A stretch of 64,000 bases of DNA from Phymorhynchus buccinoides (GCA_017654935.2 CM065703.1:45759627-45823626); one strand, 5' to 3'; shown: positions 29,810 through 60,856, counted from the first letter of the stretch. Numbers and translations are program-made. Notes: generated from the sequence alone by a model not told the origin.

Positions 29810-29970
29810 CAAATTTACTTTTGCGAGTTGTTTTGTGCTCGTCCATTGGTTGTTTTCCTCTGAAATAAAGTAAATTACCTTTTGATTGGTCAATCGCAAA
29901 CCGGAAACGCTGCAAACTAGGCCTTAATCTTTTGTCTCGAGAGAACACGGTTGGTCAAACGTTTGTCAAA
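29810..29970. promoter_or_regulatory. Bidirectional promoter between CRPPA and RNF113A
   Basis: 161 bp separate the two start codons. It contains ATTGG (inverted CCAAT) at about 29845 and 29885 and CCGGAAAC, an ETS/GABP-type site, at 29901. There is no TATA box. CCAAT plus ETS sites in a short head-to-head spacer is the usual pattern of housekeeping bidirectional promoters; that these sites act here is inferred. Confidence 0.7.
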
Positions 29971-49408
<19,438 letters not shown>

Positions 49409-49619
49409 AGTCGTGGTTCTTCACTTCTTGGCACCAAAGTTATCTTTCTTTTTTCATTCTTCAAGACTGACCGTTTCTTGTTGCTTGAATGTTGGTTCGT
49501 TTTTCGTGACAGGCAGGGGACATGATTCGAAATGTCATGTTTGTGTGATAACAGTTTCTCATAAATTATGGTCGTTTCACTTGTTTGGAAGGGCAAGGGT
49601 TATGCATTGTGCATGTGCA

Positions 49620-49836
49620 GGGCTCCCAATTGTCCTGCAAAACAAGGGGTCCCAGGGACTCCTTCACTTACATTATAGAGGGTCCTAGAGGCGGGATAGA
49701 GGGTCCCAGTGGCATAGCGAATGCTAAAAAGAAATTTTTCTACTGCATCCCTGGGACCCCTACACATTCTTTTAGAGGGTCCTGTAGAATTTTAGTGCTT
49801 CATAGACCCCCATTTGGGGGTCCCTGGGAGCCCTGA
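49620..49836. mobile_element. CAGGGCTCCC MITE
   Basis: Ends CAGGGCTCCCAATTGTCC and GGGGGTCCCTGGGAGCCCTG. ATGTG flanks it on both sides, a possible 5-bp target duplication. It lies in the RNF113A 3' flank or UTR. 49837-50480 after it shows nothing recognisable. Confidence 0.78.
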
Positions 49837-50479
49837 TGTGCGATTCACACAGATTTTGATTTCTATTGTGCAATGTGTTGATTTCTTTCTTTTCTTTTTT
49901 ACTTTTTTTTTTTCAATACCTGTTTAAATGAAACCTCGCTAAATGGTCATCTCTTTCTAAATCTGGAGGTGAATTTGCTGCTTTTGTAAGTTGTCTTTCT
50001 TGGGGGTGGGGCAGTGAATTACTCAGGTGTGTGTTTCAAGGGCACAAACAAACAAAGGGCACAAACAAAAAGCCATGTACTGTTAGAAACTTTTTTTTTG
50101 AATATTAAAAGACGGTGATTGAATATTGAGAGAGGGTGTCGGTCTGAGTTCCTTCGCGCACAGTAAAATGCAAGGCTCGGAAAGTAAATGTTCTTATTCG
50201 ATATGAAATTTTTGCGTGTCTTCTAGTATTATTATCGCCATTTTAAAATTGGTTTCCTTAGCAGTTTTAAATTTGTGTTAGTTTTATTGATTTTGTTTCA
50301 TCCGTGCGTCCATCCATCTGTGCGCGTGTCCGTCTGTGTGTGCGCGAGGGAACTTTGCACCGGCTGGAGTTAAGCCTTGTATGTAATTTGTGTTGTTGCT
50401 CGTTATTGTTAATATAAGTATTATATTATATTTTGCCATGATCTTTAAATTCATTTCCTTACAATTTGAGTGTGTTATG

Positions 50480-50715
50480 TACTGTATTTTACGGACTACA
50501 AGGCGCACCTGATTATAAGGCGTACCCCCAAAATTTTACACAACATTCAGATTTTGTTTCTGATAGTTTCTTACTATATTATCAGTCACATTACAAGGCG
50601 CACCTGATTATAAGGCGTACCCCCCAAAATCTTACACAAAGTTCAGATTTTGTTATTATAGTTTCTTACTATATTATCAATCACATTATAAGGCGCAGGG
50701 GTCTCAGTTTAGGAG
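50480..50715. mobile_element. ACTATAAGGCGCA-type MITE
   Basis: TACTGTATTTTACGGACTAC at the left, GGAGAAATACGGTA at the right; internal GGCGCACCTGATTATAAGG appears twice. Confidence 0.8.
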
Positions 50716-50825
50716 AAATACGGTACTTTGGTTTTTAGTTTCCATTCTTTTTCTTTAATGTGTAATGCAGTGCATCACCATCAACAGGGACAAATATTTG
50801 TTTTGTTGCAGTTGGGTTTTTTGGG

Positions 50826-51054
50826 TTAACCCATTCCCTGCCTGATATGAGATAGTCTGTAGAGTATGATGTCATTGATGATGTCATAACTTTTGATGTC
50901 ATAGTCCTGGGATGATGGGTTTTGGTTTAGATGAAAGCCAGGAAAGATATATCTCTAGGCCATTTTCTCAGATTGAGTCTAACAGATTTGTTTTAAACTT
51001 TGTGATAAGAAAATAGATAATTTGTCAGTTTTCCTGTGGCAGTGAAGGGGTCAA
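50826..51054. mobile_element. TTAA-bounded MITE, CCCCTTCACTGCC family, decayed
   Basis: Left TTAACCCATTCCCTGCC, right GGCAGTGAAGGGGTCAA. 51055-51550 after it has no recognisable feature. Confidence 0.65.
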
Positions 51055-51551
51055 TGTTGTTTCAAGAACAACAATTTTGTTTGTTTCCTTTTTTATTTTT
51101 TTATTTGTTTTTAATAGATTCAAGATTCTGACTGTCCTTGATGATTTTGTGTAAATAGGAATTGTTCGGAAATAATTAAGGGGGGTCATTTCATGGTGTG
51201 TAGGAGTGATCTTACCTAATTCAATCGGTCAACCAGGGGAAGTTACTCTGCCTTCAGGTAAATCCCCAGCCCTCGCTTTGTGTGTTTGAGGAGACACAGC
51301 ATGTAGAACGCAGTACGTCATTCTAAAATTTGTTGCAATTTATATTTTTGCGTCACAGTTCGCAAGTTCTATCACTTTGTAGCAACTGGCCACCCCTTAT
51401 TTTTCTAAAAACAATGTTTGCAAGTCGCTGACTCGCATCCTGCGGTTTCAAGCTTTGACGCCATTGTTACTATGGTATTAGACGGGTAATGGAGGTAAAC
51501 AACTCTAATTTTCATGAAGTGCTCTCCCCTTTTTTTTCTCCGAAAATCGTG

Positions 51552-52135
51552 TACCGTATTTTTCAGCTCATTAGGCGCTGCTGTGTATAAAGCGAATAGG
51601 GCAATTTTCAAGAAAAATCTGACAAAATCCAAGTAAAAGGCGCCCTTGTTTATAAGGCGATACACACCTTGCAACAGAAAGTCGAAGTTTGAAGCCCGTA
51701 CACGTCCTGTAAACGATTACTGACCGCCATTTTTGTTGTCGTAAACGAGAGTTGGCTCCCTTCGCAAATAATCGTAACTTCCGTTTTTGCGACTTCCGGT
51801 TGTTGATTTTGGCCAATTCTTCGTGGAAACTGGTAGAATTATGGCATTTTAAGCTCTACAACGATGCTTTTTACATCCAATGAAGGGTTGTGGCATCTGT
51901 TGGACGGTATCTCGGACGATAATAGGGATTTTAACGTGAGTATTCGTCGTATCGGCGACTTGTTACCACTTTCGATGTTGTGACTCACAGTAGACTGTAC
52001 TGAGTACGGCAATCGTTGCCTCTCTTCCCACGATTTTGTTCACTTATAGGGCGCCCTCGTTTATTAGGCGCATAGGTCGAAATTGGGAGAGAAAAATAAT
52101 ATCGCCTTATAGTCCGAAAAATACGGTATTTGTTT
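51552..52135. mobile_element. ACTATAAGGCGCA-type element, long copy
   Basis: TACCGTATTTTTCAGCTCAT at the left, CCTTATAGTCCGAAAAATACG at the right; about 580 bp. The minus-strand frames inside it look unrelated to known proteins. Confidence 0.78.
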
Positions 52136-52379
52136 TCTGTTGAGACTACAAAGTTCCAGAGATAGGTCCAGTTGATATAAAGTTGTTTCTGTTCTTTGCT
52201 TGAGGTACAGTAAAAGACTTGATGGCAGCATAACGCTATTGTCTTGTGTGTTCATTTATGGAGAGAAAGCGATGACGTTCATGTTCAATTCTGATCAAAT
52301 CTATGTGGCTTACACTATAGCTCTGTCAGCCACTAAATCCATGCTGTCACCACGTTAAAAGAAAAATCAATGAATAATG

Positions 52380-52875
52380 TAATGAACTTTGCTTAGAAAG
52401 TTTCCTCTCATATGAGAGCAGATGCCTCATGCTGCCATTATGCGTGTAAAGGTCTGTGTACACGTTAACATTATTCACAAAATTTCTCTTTTCCTCATGG
52501 CAACACAATGATAGGCCACTCATAATATGACTTACAAATCACTGCGTTGCCTTGGGGAAATACAGATATTTTGTGAATAGTGTTAACGTGTACATGGACC
52601 CTAACTAAGAAGTAGTTTGGCCCATCATGTCCGTCTTCAGCTGGAGAAAATCTTCGTAAGAATTTCTAAAGAAAAACAAGGGCAGGAGAATGGACCAGTA
52701 AGGCAGAAAGATAGTAGTAGATGACAGTAAGCAAAGGGGAAAAGGCAGGAGAATGGACCAGTAAGGCAGAAAGATAGTAGATGGCAGTAAGCAAAGGGGA
52801 AAAGGCAGAGTCAAAGCGAGTGACAGATTAGAGGAAGTTACTAGCACAGAACTTCTAGATGGTGAGGGAACTATT
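52380..52875 (-). mobile_element. (GAA)n-tailed-type repeat with internal duplication
   Basis: Body includes two tandem copies of about 62 bp (GGCAGGAGAATGGACCAGTA) at 52681 and 52744. The tail end is interrupted by an unrelated palindrome-like insert around 52450-52605 (GTACACGTTAACA / GTTAACGTGTACA). Confidence 0.7.
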
Positions 52876-52884
52876 TGTACAAAT

Positions 52885-54700
52885 ATTTCATTCTGACTTT
52901 CACCTGATGTCTGTGTGCATAAACCCACAGTGTCCTGTCACCAAAGGCAACACTAAGGCTGGTAGTTCATTCTGACTTTCACCTGATGTCTGTGTGCATA
53001 AACCCACAACGTCCTGTCACCAAAGGCAACACTAAGGCTGGTAGTTCATTCTGACTTTCACCTGATGTCTGTGTGCATAAACCCACAACGTCCTGTCACC
53101 AAAGGCAACACTAAGGCTGGTAGTTCATTCTGACTTTCACCTGATGTCTGTGTGCATAAACCCACAACGTCCTGTCACCAAAGGCAACACTAAGGCTGGT
53201 AGTTCATTCTGACTTTCACCTGATGTCTGTGTGCATAAACCCACAACGTCCTGTCACCAAAGGCAACACTAAGGCTGGTAGTTCATTCTGACTTTCACCT
53301 GATGTCTGTGTGCATAAACCCACAACGTCCTGTCACCAAAGGCAACACTAAGGCTGGTAGTTCATTCTGACTTTCACCTGATGTCTGTGTGCATAAACCC
53401 ACAACGTCCTGTCACCAAAGGCAACACTAAGGCTGGTAGTTCATTCTGACTTTCACCTGATGTCTGTGTGCATAAACCCACAACGTCCTGTCACCAAAGG
53501 CAACACTAAGGCTGGTAGTTCATTCTGACTTTCACCTGATGTCTGTGTGCATAAACCCACAGTGTCCTGTCACCAAAGGCAACACTAAGGCTGGTAGTTC
53601 ATTCTGACTTTCACCTGATGTCTGTGTGCATAAACCCACAGTGTCCTGTCACCAAAGGCAACACTAAGGCGGGTAGTTCCTTCTGACTTTCACAGGACGT
53701 CTGTGTGCATAAACCCACAGTGTCCTGTCACCAAAGGCAACACTAAGGCGGGTAGTTCCTTCTGACTTTCACAGGACGTCTGTGTGCATAAACCCACAGT
53801 GTCCTATCACCAAAGGCAACACTAAGGCGGGTAGTTCATTCTGACTTTCACCTGATGTCTGTGTGCATAAACCCACAACGTCCTGTCACCAAAGGCAACA
53901 CTAAGGCTGGTAGTTCATTCTGACTTTCACCTGATGTCTGTGTGCATAAACCCACAACGTCCTGTCACCAAAGGCAACACTAAGGCGGGTAGTTCATTCT
54001 GACTTTCACCTGATGTCTGTGTGCATAAACCCACAACGTCCTGTCACCAAAGGCAACACTAAGGCGGGTAGTTCATTCTGACTTTCACCTGATGTCTGTG
54101 TGCATAAACCCACAACGTCCTGTCACCAAAGGCAACACTAAGGCTGGTAGTTCATTCTGACTTTCACCTGATGTCTGTGTGCATAAACCCACAGTGTCCT
54201 GTCACCAAAGGCAACACTAAGGCTGGTAGTTCATTCTGACTTTCACCTGATGTCTGTGTGCATAAACCCACAGTGTCCTGTCACCAAAGGCAACACTAAG
54301 GCTGGTAGTTCATTCTGACTTTCACCTGATGTCTGTGTGCATAAACCCACAGTGTCCTGTCACCAAAGGCAACACTAAGGCTGGTAGTTCATTCTGACTT
54401 TCACCTGATGTCTGTGTGCATAAACCCACAACGTCCTGTCACCAAAGGCAACACTAAGGCTGGTAGTTCATTCTGACTTTCACCTGATGTCTGTGTGCAT
54501 AAACCCACAGTGTCCTGTCACCAAAGGCAACACTAAGGCTGGTAGTTCCTTCTGACTTTCACAGGATGTCTGTGTGCATAAACCCACAGTGTCCTGTCGC
54601 CAAAGGCAACACTAAGGCGGGTAGTTCATTCTGACTTTACCTGATGTCTGTGTGCATAAACCCACAGTGTCCTGTCACCAAAGGCAACACTAAGGCGGGT
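52885..54700. repeat. 79-bp minisatellite, about 23 copies
   Basis: Unit: CATTCTGACTTTCACCTGAT, GTCTGTGTGCATAAACCCAC, AACGTCCTGTCACCAAAGGC, AACACTAAGGCTGGTAGTT. Two main variants (ACAACG and ACAGTG). A partial last unit continues at 55024, beyond a MITE. Confidence 0.97.
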
Positions 54701-54701
54701 A

Positions 54702-55022
54702 CAGTGGAACCTCCCTTATAAGACCTCATTTTGGATGATTTTTGGAGGCATTGCCCTTCTTTGTAAGTATTAATGTTGCCTCCCTTATAAGACCCCTCCC
54801 TTATAAGACCCCTCCCTTATAAGACCCCTCCCTTATAAGACCCCTCCCTTATAAGACCCCTCCCTTATAAGACCCCTCCCTTATAAGACCTCATTTTGGA
54901 TTATTTTTGGAGGTCTTATAAGGGAGGGGTCGTTAAGGGACGTAACTTTAATACAAAGAAGTGCAATGTCTCAGAGAAGTAGGTCTTATATGGGAGGGGG
55001 TCTTATAAGGGAGGTTCCACTG
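54702..55022. mobile_element. CAGTGGAACCTCCC MITE with internal 16-bp expansion
   Basis: TA duplication is exact because the 79-bp unit on either side shows the empty site (GGGTAGTTC). It contains seven tandem CCCTCCCTTATAAGAC-type units derived from its own terminus. Confidence 0.9.
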
Positions 55023-55221
55023 TAGTTCATTCTGACTTTCACATGATGTTTGTGTGCATACAGGCACTACAGAAGGAAATGATCCTAGTAGTTGTACATG
55101 TTCTTTAGATGATACCAAACCCTGCAGTTAGTTGGCTGCACAAAATACCTTCATGGCTTTGCGTGTGTGTGCACAAACACACTGACTAAACCACGAGCAA
55201 GAGAATGAGCTCTTTAGGGTC

Positions 55222-55227
<6 letters not shown>

Positions 55228-55300
<73 letters not shown>
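55228..55300. repeat. (CT)n(CA)n microsatellite
   Basis: CT to 55258 then CA to 55297. A similar CT/CA array lies at 55525-55600; the two are flanked by copies of ATGTACATGCCTTATCAA, so the locus was duplicated. Confidence 0.94.
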
Positions 55301-55301
<1 letters not shown>

Positions 55302-55522
55302 GGCGTGACAAACACACTCACACAGAGAGGCATATGCGCGCACGCACACACACACATGTACATGCCTTATCAACGACACACAACATGTATGTACCTTGTG
55401 TGTGTGCGCGCGTGTGTTATGTTCATATTGAAAACTATGTGCTGCTGTTGTGCATGTTTTGTGTTAGTGTTCTCTTGTCATGATAGGGGCTGTTGGCCTA
55501 AGTCATTAAAATATTTCCGAGT

Positions 55523-55605
<83 letters not shown>

Positions 55606-55884
55606 CATGCCTTATCAAGGACGCACAACATGTATGTACCTTGACGTGGTTAAGGCCACTGGAATACAGCTCCGTGGTGACTGATAATGTTCTTTCTTTT
55701 CTTCCAACGAAGACACAGGCCTCCCTCCACCCATCTCTCTTCAACGTCAGATTGACCAGAGAAGGTCACTTCAGTCAGTAGAGTGGGTATTAACATTCAA
55801 CCTAGGGTTCTGTGTCCTTATTGTTTCAACAACAAGAAAACAGTAACTAAATGCTACGATTGTTCTTAAAAATTAAAACAAGAA

Positions 55885-56850
55885 GTTTGTGTTTATAAAG
55901 AAACTCTACGGAGAGCCGGACAACAGAGGGTGTTAAAAGAAAGAAGCCCCCCTCAATCCAGCGTTTCAGCCCTGAACTTACACTGCAATAGAGAAACTAT
56001 ACGGAGAGCCGGACAACAGAGGGTCTTCAAAGAAGACACACACCCACCCCCCTCACTCAAGTGTTTCGGCCCTGAACTCCTTGCACTACAGTACAACAAA
56101 GAAACTCTACGGAGAGCTGGACAACAGAGGATGTTCAGAGAAGAAGCCCCCCTCGATCAAGCGTTTCAGCCCTGAACTCCTTACACTCCAATAAAGAAAC
56201 TCTACGGAGAGCCGAAACAACAGAAGGTCTTCTAAGAAGAAGCCCCCCTCAATCAAGTGTTTCAGCCCTGAAGTTACACTGCAATAAAGAAACTCTACGG
56301 AGAGCCGGACAACAGAGGGTCTTCAGAGAAGAAGCCCCCCTCACTCAAGCGTTTCAGCCCTGAAGTTACACTGCAATAAAGAAACTCTACGGAGAGCCGG
56401 ACAACAGAGGATCTTCAGAGAAGAAGCCCCCCTCAATCAAGTGTTTCAGCCCTGAAGTTACGCTGCAATAAAGAAACTCTACGGAGAGCCGGACAACAGA
56501 GGGTCTTCAGAGAAGAAGCCCCCCTCACTCAAGCGTTTCAGCCCTGAAGTTACACTGCAATAAAGAAACTCTACGGAGAGCCGGACAATAGAGGATCTTC
56601 AGAGAAGAAGCCCCCCTCAATCAAGTGTTTCAGCCCTGAAGTTACACTGCAATAAAGAAACTCTACGGATAGCCGGACAACAGAGGATCTTCAGAGAAGA
56701 AGCCCCCTACCCCCCTCACTCAAGTGTTTCAGCCCTGAACTTACACTGCAATAAAGAAACTCTACGGAGAGCCGGAGAACAGAAGGCCTTCAGAGAAGAA
56801 GCCCCCCACCCCCCTCACTCAAGCGTCACAGTTTCTGCCCTGAACTGACT
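55885..56850. repeat. About 95-bp minisatellite, 10 copies, upstream of the secreted-protein gene
   Basis: Unit: AATAAAGAAACTCTACGGAG, AGCCGGACAACAGAGGGTCT, TCAGAGAAGAAGCCCCCCTC, AATCAAGTGTTTCAGCCCTG, AAGTTACACTGC. Most units carry AATAAA. The array ends about 100 bp before the proposed start codon of the next gene. Confidence 0.93.
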
Positions 56851-56951
56851 CCTTACGCTCTAAGGGGGCCGGGCCACACCCAGGTCGTGACTCTGTATGA
56901 CCCACTAATGTACACTGCATGAATGTGAAGTTTTCAGAGACAGAAGCAGTG

Positions 56952-57057
56952 ATGAAGACGACAAAGATGATGATGTCTGTGAGAATAGTTGCTGTTTGCT
57001 GTCTGTGTATTCTGCAATTAATCGCTGGAGTTTTTGCCCGTCAACATTTAATGAAAG
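56952..57057 (+). CDS. C4-like gene exon 1 (signal peptide)
   Basis: 35 codons plus one base, donor GTGAGA at 57058. Basic start, hydrophobic core and Ala-x-Ala-like cleavage region. Confidence 0.72.
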
Positions 57058-59175
57058 GTGAGAACAGAGCTAGCAAAATAAGGCTCTGTGGGGGTGGGGG
57101 TGGGGGTGCCCGTGTGTGTGTGCGTGCGCGCGCGCGAGCGTCCACATATGTATGAGTATGTTATACATGTAGGCCTATATGTGCGTCATAAATAAACCAA
57201 CTGATTTTTTTTGGTCCTAATGGGTAACTAAGCTGTGAACTTTATACAAAGAATGCATGAAGAAGTTTACAAGTGTGTGTGTGTGTTCGGGTTTTCCACG
57301 CGTAGTTTTGACAATGTTCTGTAAATCGACATTAATTGTTTTGACACCCCACATTGTTTTGACGTCAAAACAACGGAGAAAGTGTGAAGTGCAATTGTAG
57401 TTCACGCGAACTACAACCGCGCACTTGCGCTCCAAGTCACAAGTGTACTATCCGGGCCAGAAAATATTGGTTGGATTTATGGACGGAAGAAGGGATAAAT
57501 GCATTCTTAAAATCCCCTATAGAGACAGCACTTTTTCCGTTTTTGATGGTAAAGATACTGTTTTTGCTCAAACAACGCGGGGAAACCCAGTGTGTGTGTG
57601 CGTGCGTGCGTGCGTGCGTGCGTGCGTGTGTGTGTGTGTCTGTGTGTGTGTGTGTGTGTGTGTACTGTGTGTGTGTCAGTGTGTGTGTACTGTGTGTGTG
57701 TCTTTTTGTTTCGTTTTGATTTTGTGTTGTTGTCATCGTCGTCATTTTCATTGGAAAGTGTAAGTTGTTTCTTTACATGTTTCCTTTGGTGAACACTAGG
57801 CAACACCTACACTGAGTGGGGACACCCATCTTGTCTGTGTTGTTGTCAGTGATAGATGTTGTACATTATTACATGTGATGTCTGTGTTGTTGTTATTGAT
57901 AGATGTTGTACATTATTACATGTGATGTCTGTGTTGTTGTTATTGATAGATGTTGTACATTATTACATGTGATGTCTGTGTTGTTGTTATTGATAGATGT
58001 TGTACATTATTACCTGTGATGTCTGTGTTGTTGTCAGTGATATGTATTGTGTATTATTGTGCATTACATGTCTGTGTTGTTGTTATTGATAGATGTTGTA
58101 CATTATTACATGTGATGTCTGTGTTGTTGTCATTGATATGTATTGTGTATTATTTTACATTACATGTCTGTGTTGTTGTCATTGATATGTATTGTATATT
58201 ATTGTGCATTACATGTCTGTGTTGTTGTTATTGATAGATGTTGTACATTATTACATGTGATGTCTGTGTTGTTGTCATTGATATGTATTGTATATTATTG
58301 TGCATTACATGTCTGTGTTGTTGTTATTGATAGGTATTGTATATTATCTTACATTACATGTCTGTGTTGTTGTCATTGATATGTATTGTATATTATTTTA
58401 CATTACATGTCTGTGTTGTTGTGATTGATATGTATTGTATATTATTTTGCTTTACATGTACGTCTGTGTTGTTGTCATTGATATGTATTGTATATTATTT
58501 TGCTTTACATGTACGTCTGTGTTGTTGTCATTGATATGTATTGTATATTATTTTGCTTTACATGTTTCCTTGTGGTGAACAGGCAAGACCTTCACTCAGT
58601 GGGGACACCCAACATGTCCTGAGGCAACCCAGTTTGCTTACATTGGTGAGTAGGCAGTGTAATATACATGGAATCGCACATGGAATGCATGTGTGTGTGT
58701 GTGTGTGTGTGCATGCGCGCGCGCCATGTGCATGCCTATATATATGTGTGTGTGTGCTGTGTGTGTCTGCATGCGTGCGTATGTCTGTGTGTGCCTATCC
58801 ATGCGTATGTGTGTGTATATATACGCGCGCGTGTGCGTGAGTGCATATATGTGTGCGCATGCATGCTTTCTTCTGGCAGGTTTTTCCAAAGTGGCTCAAG
58901 CCCTCCTGACAGTGGGCACCACCCAGTGCCCTGACCACTGGACGCTAGACTACCCCGGACATCTGGTCGCTTGGAGAGACCGTTATTATGACGACACGTT
59001 GTCTGACCAACTGGAGTGTGTCAATACGACACACAGCTCCAACACGCTGCGTTCCAGCCAGTACACGGGAGGAACGACACACGTGTTCTACACAAACTCT
59101 GCCTGTGGGGATCAGCGACTATGGCCGCCTTATGGAGAGAGGGGGGTGCTTAGGTGTGCCGTGTGCTGGAAGTAA
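56952..59175 (+). CDS. Short-chain collagen C4-like secreted Cys-rich protein, 3 exons (gene span)
   Basis: Exons 56952-57057, 58583-58645, 58880-59175, all GT-AG with phase 1 joins, giving about 154 aa. Residues about 1-29 form a signal peptide (MKTTKMMMSVRIVAVCCLCI then a hydrophobic LQLIAGVFA). The mature part has FTQWGHPTCPEATQFAYIG, CPDHWTLDYPGHLVAW and ends PPYGERGVLRCAVCWK. The WGxxxCP opening and the CPxxWTxxYxGxL...CAVC ending match the C-terminal region of proteins annotated as short-chain collagen C4 in sponges and molluscs. The collagen repeat and the middle part of that region (with its own CAVC motif) are absent here. Function unknown; secretion is inferred from the signal peptide. 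A further upstream in-frame ATG at 56919 would break the signal peptide pattern. Confidence 0.75.
57590..57702. repeat. (GT)n/(GTGC)n microsatellite
   Basis: Compound GTGC and GT array in intron 1 of the C4-like gene; open frames here are artefacts. Confidence 0.94.
57789..57835 (+). pseudogene. Truncated copy of C4-like exon 2
   Basis: TTTCCTTTGGTGAACACTAG then GCAACACCTACACTGAGTGG GGACACCC, homologous to the acceptor and first 28 nt of exon 2. It then merges into the minisatellite. Confidence 0.82.
57830..58570 (+). repeat. About 50-bp minisatellite between the two exon 2 copies, about 14 copies
   Basis: Unit: TGTCTGTGTTGTTGTCATTG, ATATGTATTGTATATTATTT, TGCATTACA. The last unit leads into TTTACATGTTTCCTTGTGG and the exon 2 acceptor. 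The TTTACATGTTTCCT word also precedes the truncated copy at 57770. Confidence 0.92.
58583..58645 (+). CDS. C4-like gene exon 2
   Basis: 63 nt, acceptor GTGAACAG at 58582, donor GTGAGT at 58646. Encodes KTFTQWGHPTCPEATQFAYI. A truncated earlier copy of its 5' half is at 57789-57830. Confidence 0.78.
58690..58865. repeat. (GT)n-rich microsatellite
   Basis: Interrupted GT/GC array filling most of intron 2 of the C4-like gene. Confidence 0.9.
58880..59175 (+). CDS. C4-like gene exon 3 (terminal)
   Basis: 296 nt including TAA, acceptor TTCTGGCAG at 58879. Encodes the domain with six Cys, ending CAVCWK. A (GAA)n-tailed repeat follows 20 bp after the stop. Confidence 0.85.
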
Positions 59176-59194
59176 AACAACCCGGTTCGGCCCC

Positions 59195-59405
59195 CCGGGG
59201 TGGGGATTCCGGGGGCCTTTTGTATAAATAGTTCCCCCACCTTCTGGAAGTTATGTGCTTGTAACTTCCTCTAACCTGTCGCTCTCTTTGACTCTGCCTT
59301 TTCCCTTTGCTTGCTGTCATCTACTATCTTTCTGCTTAACCGGTCCATCTTTTCAAGAAACACTTTCAAAAACATTTCCTACAGCCGAAGTCGGACTTGC
59401 TGACA
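59195..59405 (+). mobile_element. (GAA)n-tailed-family repeat, 5' part
   Basis: CCCCGGGGTGGGGATTCC start, AGTTCCCCCACCTTCTGG, CTTGTAACTTCCTC; ends at AGCCGAAGTCGGACTTGC. No tail. Plus orientation, in the 3' flank of the C4-like gene. Confidence 0.75.
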
Positions 59406-60150
59406 TGCCTGGCTCATCCTTTATGTACACCATTCTCTCCACCACTGTTGTTGTGTGTACTGTGTGGGTGATGGTCATTATATAGGCAGAGCTGGGTCAT
59501 CCTTTCTGTACACCATTCTCTCCACCACTGTTGTTGTGTGCTGTGTGGGTGATGATCATATACTGATATAGGCAGGCCTGGGTCATCCTTTATGTACACC
59601 ATTCTCTCCACCACTGTTGTTGTGTACTGTGGGGCTGATGGTCATATAAACAGGCCTGGCTCATCCTTTATGTACACCATTCTCTCCACCACTTTCGTTG
59701 TGTACTGTGTGGGTGATGGTCATATACTGATATAGACAGGCCTGGCTCATCCTTTATGTACACCATTCTCTCCACCACTGTCGTTGTGTACTGTGTGGGT
59801 GATGGTCATATACTGATATAGACAGGCCTGGCTCATCCTTTATGTACACCATTCTCTCCACCACTGTCGTTGTGTACTGTGTGGCTGATGGTCATATAGA
59901 CAGGCCTGGCTCATCCTTTATGTACACCATTCTCTCCACCACTGTCGTTGTGTACTGTGTGGGTGATGGTCATATAGACAGGCCTGGCTCATCCTTTATG
60001 TACACCATTCTCTCCACCACTGTCGTTGTGTACTGTGTGGGTGATGGTCATTATATAGGCAGGCCTGGCTCATCCTTTATATGTACACCATTCTCTCCAC
60101 CACTGTTGTTGTGTACTGTGTGGGTGACAGGCCTGGCTCATCCTTTTTGT
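59405..60150. repeat. About 75-85-bp minisatellite, 9-10 copies
   Basis: Unit: GGCCTGGCTCATCCTTTATG, TACACCATTCTCTCCACCAC, TGTCGTTGTGTACTGTGTGG, GTGATGGTCATATA. No coding meaning. 60151-60850 after it is unique without features. Confidence 0.94.
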
Positions 60151-60856
60151 GAGGACGAAGTTAGGTTAGTTTCCCCTATGGCTGTTACCCATACTTTGCT
60201 ATATAGGTGGTGTTGTCGAAAATAACTTTGGTGGAGGGGAGTTAATAAATGGAGAGTTTCTTCCCCTTATTCATTTCACTATCTCCTCTCCTAGTCTCGT
60301 TATTTCAATCTTCGTTATAACCCTTTTGGGTTTTAGTTCATTTTAATGGGGGTTTTCTTCTTCTTTTTGTAACAATTTTGCTCACAAAAAGTTATGCACC
60401 GATTTTTGCCTTGATGCAGCTAATACAACAAAGAGAACACTTCTTCAAACTTTGTTTTGTAATCTGATTTGTCAGTAAGGAGGGCAGTTTCCTCCTCTTC
60501 TTTTTTTGTTTGTGAGCTGAACAGTAGAATGTGATTGAATCCTTCCATAAAATTTGTTTATACATTTTACGAAGTTAGCCATTTTTCTTCCAACAGGAAA
60601 TGTTCGCAAATAGCCAAGGGACGTAATTTTGCGGTTTGCGCGAGTGACTTTTCACTGATTAATTAGACGTGTCAGTTTGTCCTACTTGTTCATGGGGGAC
60701 AATCCGATTTTGTCGCAAAAAGACACATTTTGTTTGTCAGAAAATGATGTATTCTTGTTATGTTGGAAGATCACAATAAAACAAAAAGTATGTCTCACAT
60801 CTGTAGTAACTTGTTCTATTTGAGTGGGACTGGTTTAGTTGTATGGATGGTGGATT

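Noticed and set aside
56919..56951. Upstream ATG at 56919 as start of the secreted protein
   Set aside because: It would put an acidic stretch (KFSETEAVMK) ahead of the signal peptide; the ATG at 56952 gives a regular signal sequence, though the upstream one cannot be excluded.
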